Shown here: positions 57,774 through 64,000 of the stretch, one piece after another
Position numbering within the stretch: the first letter of the stretch is position 1
Layout: each line of letters starts with the position of its first letter
Notes under the pieces: generated by a model
Seen by the model: the letters and a program-made list of their open reading frames with translations, nothing else
Told to the model about the DNA's origin: nothing
Databases searched by the model: none
NCBI RefSeq assembly: GCF_934309415.1
Contig: NZ_CAKRDI010000008.1
Coordinates: 42,701-106,700 of the forward strand
Origin: an uncultured Mediterraneibacter sp.
Lineage (GTDB): Bacteria > Bacillota > Clostridia > Lachnospirales > Lachnospiraceae
Length of the DNA: 64,000 nucleotides
Reading direction: 5' to 3'
Made by a program: the position numbers and the translations under genes

Positions 57774-58700
57774 ATGTGGAATTATGAATACACAGTACCT
57801 GAAAATAAAAAAGTAAGAGTGATCGTACATACAGATTGCAAAAATGAAGCAGATGATCAGTTCGCAGTAGCACATCATCTGATGACACCGAGATTTGATG
57901 TGAAAGGACTTGTGGCAGGACATTTCTGGAAGAATCCGCAGGAGTACGGAGAACTTGGAACGGCAAAGGCAAGTTATGATGAGATTATAAAAGTAATGGA
58001 TCTTATGGGAGTGAAAGATCAATATCCGGTCAAGATGGGAGCACCGAGAGGCCTGGAAGATGAGAAGACACCAATCGATTCTGAAGGTGCAAGATTCATT
58101 ATCGAAGAAGCAATGAAAGAAGATGACAGACCGTTGTATATTGCATGTCAGGGTGCGGTAACAGATATTGCATCTGCATTACTTATGAAACCTGAAATCG
58201 CAGAAAGAATGACAGTAATCTGGATCGGCGGAGGCGATTATCCGAAGGGCGGATTTGAGTTTAACCTGATGATGGATATTCATGCAGTAAATGTAATTTT
58301 TTCTTCTAAAGTTCCAGTATGGCAGATCCCGATGAGCCTTTACAAAGTAATGGCTGTTTCTCTCGCAGAGCTGCAGCTGAAGGTTCGTCCATGTGGCAAG
58401 ATTGGAAAATATCTGTTTGAACAGATGGTTGCTTTTAATCAGAAGGCTGCAAAATACAATATGGACTGGCCACATGGTGAGATCTGGGGACTTGGAGATC
58501 AGGGAACAGTTGCAGTATTGATGGAAGAACTGGAGAAAGTAAGCTATGATCTTGTGCCGGCGCCGAGAATTGCGGAAGATATGACTTATATTCACGGGCA
58601 GAATAATCGCGAGATCAGAGTTTACAATTATCTTGATGCAAGACTGACTCTGGAAGATTTCTTTGCAAAACTTGCACTTAATTTTGGCAGCGAGCAATAA
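57774..58700 (+). CDS. Nucleoside hydrolase-like enzyme
   Basis: 308 aa. The calcium-site motif is HTDCKNEADDQFAVA, a variant of DTDxGxDDxxA. Later segments CQGAVTDIASALL and WIGGGDYPKGG, and the aspartate in WGLGDQGTVAVL, fit the ribohydrolase fold. Family members split N-ribosides, but the setting among glycosidases and the altered first Asp (His here) suggest a different glycoside. Start ATG 57774 with GGAG; an in-frame extension reaches the MITE remnant and is not used. Confidence 0.78.
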   Translation: MWNYEYTVPENKKVRVIVHTDCKNEADDQFAVAHHLMTPRFDVKGLVAGHFWKNPQEYGELGTAKASYDEIIKVMDLMGVKDQYPVKMGAPRGLEDEKTPIDSEGARFIIEEAMKEDDRPLYIACQGAVTDIASALLMKPEIAERMTVIWIGGGDYPKGGFEFNLMMDIHAVNVIFSSKVPVWQIPMSLYKVMAVSLAELQLKVRPCGKIGKYLFEQMVAFNQKAAKYNMDWPHGEIWGLGDQGTVAVLMEELEKVSYDLVPAPRIAEDMTYIHGQNNREIRVYNYLDARLTLEDFFAKLALNFGSEQ

Positions 58701-58719
58701 TTGATGAGGTGAAAAAGCT

Positions 58720-61057
<2,338 letters not shown>

Positions 61058-61058
61058 A

Positions 61059-61087
61059 TTTACATTACCCTCTTATTCTGTTATTAT
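61059..61087 (+). promoter_or_regulatory. Candidate promoter before tRNA-Sec
   Basis: -35 TTTACA, 17-bp spacer, -10 TATTAT. Its transcript would begin just before the terminator hairpin at 61101, so either the hairpin is leaky or another promoter serves the tRNA. Confidence 0.4.
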
Positions 61088-61100
61088 GAAATAAGACACC

Positions 61101-61135
61101 GGAGCAGACGCAGGCTGGCGTTTGCTCCGTTTTTT
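61101..61135 (+). terminator. Terminator between GH1 and tRNA-Sec
   Basis: GGAGCAGACGC pairs with GCGTTTGCTCC, then TTTTTT. It ends five bases before the tRNA. Confidence 0.9.
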
Positions 61136-61140
61136 AATAT

Positions 61141-61236
61141 GGAGGCAGAAGAGTAACTGGTGTGCTTCCTGGTCTTCAAAACCAGTGTGGGGCGCAGGGC
61201 GTCCCGGGTGGGTTCGATTCCCACATGTCTCCGCCA
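61141..61236 (+). tRNA. selC: tRNA-Sec (anticodon UCA)
   Basis: 96 nt including encoded CCA. Anticodon stem CTGGT/ACCAG with loop CTTCAAA; anticodon TCA at 61176-61178. Long variable arm GGGCGC/GCGTCC and T arm GTGGG TTCGATT CCCAC. The first seven acceptor pairs (GGAGGCA/TGTCTCC) are clear. It reads UGA as selenocysteine and completes the pathway whose protein genes are at 38.9-44.9 kb. Confidence 0.96.
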
Positions 61237-61319
61237 AAGATAAATATTTTTCACATTTACAGCACGATATATGGAACATAAAAACATTTAGGATTAACAG
61301 AATAAAAAGGAGAGAGAAG

Positions 61320-62630
61320 ATGGGAATGAATCAGACGCCGGTGTCCGAACGTGTGCACATCGGCTTTTTTGGTAAGCGAAATGCAGGTAAATCAAGTGTG
61401 ATGAATGCGGTGACAGGGCAGGAACTGGCGGTTGTATCAGATGTAAAAGGTACAACTACAGACCCTGTTTATAAAACGATGGAGCTGCTTCCTCTTGGAC
61501 CAGTTGTTATGATGGATACGCCAGGTATTGATGATGAAGGTGAACTCGGTGCGCTCAGAGTAAGAAAAAGCTATCAGGTGTTAAATAAAACAGATGTGGC
61601 GGTACTTGTCGTAGACGCAGTTCAGGGAGTCTGTCCGGAAGACAGAGCTATTTTAAATAAGATCCGTGAAAAAAAGCTTCCTTATATCATAGCGGTAAAT
61701 AAATGTGATCTTCTGGAAGACACAGTGGATGAATATAATCCTGTGGAGGAAGAGGCAGATGCCGGAGACTCTAAGCCGAAGAACGCTCATTTTGAAAGGA
61801 AAACCAGAGAAATGCTGGAAGACCAGCTGCGAGATTTCAAGCAAGAGCAGATCTGTTATGTGAGTGCAAAGGGAAAAGAGCGAATCTTTGAGTTAAAAGA
61901 AAAGATTGCTGCAGTAGCAAAACCGGAAGAAAACACAGCGAGAATTGTTGGAGACCTGATCAGTCCGTCTGATTTTGTCCTTCTGGTAGTTCCGATTGAT
62001 AAAGCAGCTCCAAAAGGAAGATTGATTCTTCCGCAACAGCAGACGATTCGTGACATTCTTGATACAGATGCAGTTACGATTGTTGTAAAAGAAGATAAAG
62101 TGAAAGAAACGATAGAGACATTAGGCAAAAAGCCGGCACTTGTCATTACAGACAGTCAGGCATTTGCAAAAGTTTCAGCAGACACACCGAAAGAGATACC
62201 ACTGACTTCGTTCTCAATTCTGTTTGCAAGATACAAGGGAAATCTGAAGACAGTAGTGGAAGGCGTAACAGCATTGGACACGTTAGAAGATGGAGATACC
62301 ATTTTAATCAGTGAGGGGTGTACACATCACAGACAGTGCGATGACATTGGAACTGTGAAGATTCCACGCTGGATCAGAGAATATACAGGAAAAGAGATTC
62401 ACATTGAGACAAGTTCCGGAACTGAGTTCCCGGAGGAATTAAAGAAATACAAGATGATCGTTCACTGTGGCGGCTGCATGCTGAATGAACGGGAAATGAA
62501 ATACCGTCAGAGATGCGCGCAGGATCAGGGTGTGCCGATCACAAATTATGGAATCCTGATTGCACAGATGAAAGGAATACTGAAAAGAAGCATTGAGATA
62601 TTTCCTGAGATAGCTCAGTTACTGAAATGA
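61320..62630 (+). CDS. hydF: [FeFe]-hydrogenase H-cluster maturation GTPase
   Basis: 436 aa scaffold that assembles the diiron subcluster. GTPase motifs GFFGKRNAGKSS, KGTTTDP, DTPGID, NKCD. The Fe-S ligands are in the C-terminal domain: EGCTHHRQCDD and VHCGGCM, the CxH...HCxxC pattern. ATG 61320 after AAGGAGAG. The upstream in-frame reading runs through the tRNA and is false. No hydE, hydG or hydrogenase gene is adjacent. Confidence 0.93.
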   Translation: MGMNQTPVSERVHIGFFGKRNAGKSSVMNAVTGQELAVVSDVKGTTTDPVYKTMELLPLGPVVMMDTPGIDDEGELGALRVRKSYQVLNKTDVAVLVVDAVQGVCPEDRAILNKIREKKLPYIIAVNKCDLLEDTVDEYNPVEEEADAGDSKPKNAHFERKTREMLEDQLRDFKQEQICYVSAKGKERIFELKEKIAAVAKPEENTARIVGDLISPSDFVLLVVPIDKAAPKGRLILPQQQTIRDILDTDAVTIVVKEDKVKETIETLGKKPALVITDSQAFAKVSADTPKEIPLTSFSILFARYKGNLKTVVEGVTALDTLEDGDTILISEGCTHHRQCDDIGTVKIPRWIREYTGKEIHIETSSGTEFPEELKKYKMIVHCGGCMLNEREMKYRQRCAQDQGVPITNYGILIAQMKGILKRSIEIFPEIAQLLK

Positions 62631-62632
62631 GT

Positions 62633-62665
62633 GTTACTGTTTGCAGCTATGCTGTGAACAGTAAC
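62633..62665 (+). repeat. Repeat family 2, 33-nt unit
   Basis: Identical to 34137-34169. It begins 2 bp after the hydF stop. Confidence 0.9.
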
Positions 62666-62846
62666 GTATGAGTTTCTTCCTTATATAATAGGGAAGGATG
62701 CGGTAAATAAATTTATTGCCTGATAGATCGATAGTGATTTCATAGTTGCTGTTCATAATACATCCGGCTGATGTTCGGTAATACGTATTATGAAACCTGT
62801 AGAAATGAAATTCGCTGACAATTGTGTTGAATAAGAACATATGGTT

Positions 62847-62900
62847 AGAAATAGCGCCGCAAGGCTGGATCTGCAACTCCAGCTTGCGGCGCTGTTTCTA
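62847..62900 (+). terminator. Strong hairpin downstream of hydF
   Basis: AGAAATAGCGCCGCAAG pairs with CTTGCGGCGCTGTTTCT, inner CTGGA/TCCAG. The T-G pair is a wobble only in the + transcript, so + is the likely sense. Confidence 0.75.
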
Positions 62901-62904
62901 TGGT

Positions 62905-63076
62905 ATGTAATTGAGAGGATCCTTTAGACACCGGACAGACAACTACATGCGTAACTGGGGAATTCCTTCAAAGAGGCTGCATGTAGAAGGAGGTTCACTT
63001 TGGCAGGGACATTCTTGGGGGAAACATCCGGCCAATGTTCCTGTACGATGCCTGAAGTATCTGACCTGCAGATATA
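62905..63076. other. Structured gap without a gene
   Basis: Several stems: CTACATGC/GCATGTAG, CAGGGACATT/AATGTTCCTG (G-T pair valid only on +), GTATCTG/CAGATAT. No ORF has a ribosome site or family likeness. Possibly a noncoding RNA; no family recognised. Confidence 0.45.
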
Positions 63077-63135
63077 TAAAAAGGCAGTCCTCCCCTATCA
63101 GGAAAACCGCCCTTGGTTTTGTTCTCTACAAGTCA
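63077..63135 (-). ncRNA. Candidate small RNA, about 60 nt
   Basis: Read on the minus strand, a promoter (63141-63169) is followed by a 5' tail and an 11-bp hairpin, GGCGGTTTTCC with GGAGGACTGCC, then TTTTT. Three of the pairs are G-U only when the minus strand is RNA; on the + strand they are A-C mismatches, which supports this direction. Function unknown. Confidence 0.55.
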
Positions 63136-63140
63136 TGTAC

Positions 63141-63169
63141 AATATACCATTCCTATAGGGATATGTCAA
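63141..63169 (-). promoter_or_regulatory. Minus-strand promoter of the candidate small RNA
   Basis: -35 TTGACA, 17-bp spacer, -10 TATATT on the minus strand. No minus-strand gene lies downstream. Confidence 0.6.
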
Positions 63170-63215
63170 GGAAATGAAGTGTATGAAAAAAAATACAATT
63201 ATTACAAAAAAAGAC

Positions 63216-63244
63216 TTGCATTCCTAAAGAATATCGGCTATACT
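63216..63244 (+). promoter_or_regulatory. Promoter of the S10 ribosomal operon
   Basis: -35 TTGCAT, 17-bp spacer, -10 TATACT, about 260 bp before rpsJ. Confidence 0.8.
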
Positions 63245-63251
63245 AAGAAAG

Positions 63252-63485
63252 CTGTGACATGATAGCAAAGAAGCGCGAGGTTGCTGCTCAGCTAAAAGAT
63301 AAGCAGAGCAGGTTTTCCGTGGAGCGAATGTCAAGTTAGGAAACTGGCGACAAGTCACTGTACGAATCAAAAACTGATTACTGTTTACCATAACCAGGTA
63401 GAAGTATGAAACAACGTGTGAGTTTCTCACGACACACACGGGAGAGTGTACAGTCACCGCTTGTCGTACTGAAGTTAAAAGTACG
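63252..63485 (+). promoter_or_regulatory. Structured leader of the S10 operon
   Basis: A long-range stem joins GACAAG and ACTGTAC (63349-63363) with GTACAGT and CTTGTC (63449-63467). Inner hairpins include GTGAG/CTCAC near 63419. It has the look of a ribosomal-protein autoregulatory leader (L4 controls S10 operons in other bacteria); the ligand here is inferred. Confidence 0.6.
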
Positions 63486-63505
63486 AAAAGGAGGCGACTT
63501 TTTTT

Positions 63506-63823
63506 ATGGCAAGTCAAGTAATGAGAATCACATTAAAGGCGTATGATCATCAGCTCGTTGATGCATCCGCAAAAAAAATCATCGAAACTGTAAAAAAGAA
63601 CGGGTCACAGGTGAGTGGTCCAGTACCACTTCCGACTAAGAAGGAAGTAGTAACAATTCTGAGAGCTGTACACAAGTACAAAGACTCCAGAGAGCAGTTC
63701 GAGCAGAGAACTCATAAAAGACTGATCGATATCATCACACCAACACAGAAAACTGTTGATGCTCTTTCCAGACTGGAAATGCCAGCAGGTGTGGCTATCG
63801 ACATCAAGATGAAGTCCAAATAA
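63506..63823 (+). CDS. rpsJ: 30S ribosomal protein S10
   Basis: 105 aa, normal size for S10. Begins [19 protein letters not shown] and holds the conserved [10 protein letters not shown] loop and the C-terminal [14 protein letters not shown] region. Strong AAAAGGAGG site. First gene of the S10 operon. Confidence 0.97.
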   Translation: MASQVMRITLKAYDHQLVDASAKKIIETVKKNGSQVSGPVPLPTKKEVVTILRAVHKYKDSREQFEQRTHKRLIDIITPTQKTVDALSRLEMPAGVAIDIKMKSK

Positions 63824-63908
63824 GACGGACATCTGAATTAAAACAGTATTCCTAAAATTTAGGATGAGCGCGAAAGCGTTCCGCTGTAAATCACAGGAGG
63901 TAAATATA

Positions 63909-64000
63909 ATGAAGAAAGCTATTTTAGCTACAAAAGTTGGAATGACTCAGATCTTCAATGAAGAAGACGGAGTTCTGATTCCGGTAACAGTTCTGCAGGC
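63909..64000 (+). CDS. rplC: 50S ribosomal protein L3 (5' end only)
   Basis: The first 30 codons: [16 protein letters not shown] then [15 protein letters not shown], the conserved L3 N-terminus. AGGAGG precedes ATG 63909. The gene continues past the window. Confidence 0.95.
   Translation, partial: MKKAILATKVGMTQIFNEEDGVLIPVTVLQ

Noticed and set aside
61122..61319. N-terminal extension of HydF
   Set aside because: It reads through tRNA-Sec; the real start at 61320 has AAGGAGAG and fits the family.
62911..63177. 88-aa ORF after hydF
   Set aside because: Composition is unlike neighbouring proteins, no family likeness, and it crosses the candidate RNA structures.

Overview
The window looks like a chromosomal segment of an anaerobic gut-type Lachnospiraceae bacterium (Bacillota, Clostridia). 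The evidence is the gene content: an FabK/FabT-type fatty acid cluster with a fused AccD-AccA carboxyltransferase, HydF for [FeFe]-hydrogenase maturation, an FprA-type flavodiiron protein, a selenocysteine system, DUF6465-like and DUF6128-like proteins, GPH sugar symporters, and moderate G+C with strong GGAGG ribosome binding sites. Species cannot be fixed from sequence alone. Nearly all genes are on the + strand. I see no prophage, complete insertion sequence, rRNA or CRISPR array.

Layout. 1-5.9 kb: F1Fo ATP synthase operon (atpB 3' end, then E-F-H-A-G-D-C). 6.2-13.9 kb: degenerate GGDEF/EAL protein, VanY-like carboxypeptidase, XRE protein with a long acidic tail, dGTPase, a convergent DUF6128-like gene, and tadA. 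14-24.4 kb: fatty acid synthesis operon fabH-acpP-fabK-fabD-fabG-fabF-accB-fabZ-accC-accDA, then a FabT-like MarR regulator. A TTTGA-N3-TCAAA operator overlaps the fabH promoter. 24.6-29.4 kb: Lys/Ala-rich DUF6465-like protein, HD hydrolase, sirtuin, a minus-strand methyltransferase, and an AT-rich two-gene pair (DUF3990-like, ADP-ribosyltransferase-type protein plus a small partner) that may be a toxin-antitoxin module. 29.9-38.6 kb: methionine importer metNIQ with an M20 amidohydrolase, a domain-permuted GH3 beta-glucosidase and an alanine/sodium symporter. 38.9-50.7 kb: selenium region: yedF, selD (itself a selenoprotein with in-frame UGA and a SECIS-type hairpin), selA, selB, LysR regulator, cysteine-desulfurase-like enzyme, yedE, tusA-like, two-part threonine/serine exporter, DUF3343. 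51-52.3 kb: flavodiiron protein. 52.8-61 kb: a sugar locus with AraC regulator, GPH symporter, GH78-like enzyme, nucleoside-hydrolase-like enzyme, ROK kinase and GH1 6-phospho-beta-glucosidase. 61.1-62.6 kb: tRNA-Sec (UCA) and hydF. From 63.2 kb the S10 ribosomal protein operon begins.

The genes form clear units. The selenium genes make selenophosphate (SelD), charge it on tRNA-Sec (SelA) and deliver it to UGA codons (SelB); tRNA-Sec lies about 16 kb downstream. In the sugar locus the lack of PTS genes, together with a ROK kinase and a phospho-specific GH1, suggests import by symport, phosphorylation inside the cell, then cleavage.

The least explained features are dispersed repeats. Three families recur in intergenic gaps: (1) a roughly 161-bp palindromic MITE with AGAGTGTGTCT ends and TA-type junctions, in two or three full-length copies and many remnants; (2) a structured GTTACTG...CAGTAAC element, in 33-nt hairpin and roughly 143-bp composite forms, with compensatory base changes and apparent 6-8 bp target duplications; (3) a 108-bp hairpin element in two identical copies. 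The sel operon carries repeats in most of its gaps. A further 875-bp gap between hydF and rpsJ holds a candidate minus-strand small RNA and the S10 leader.
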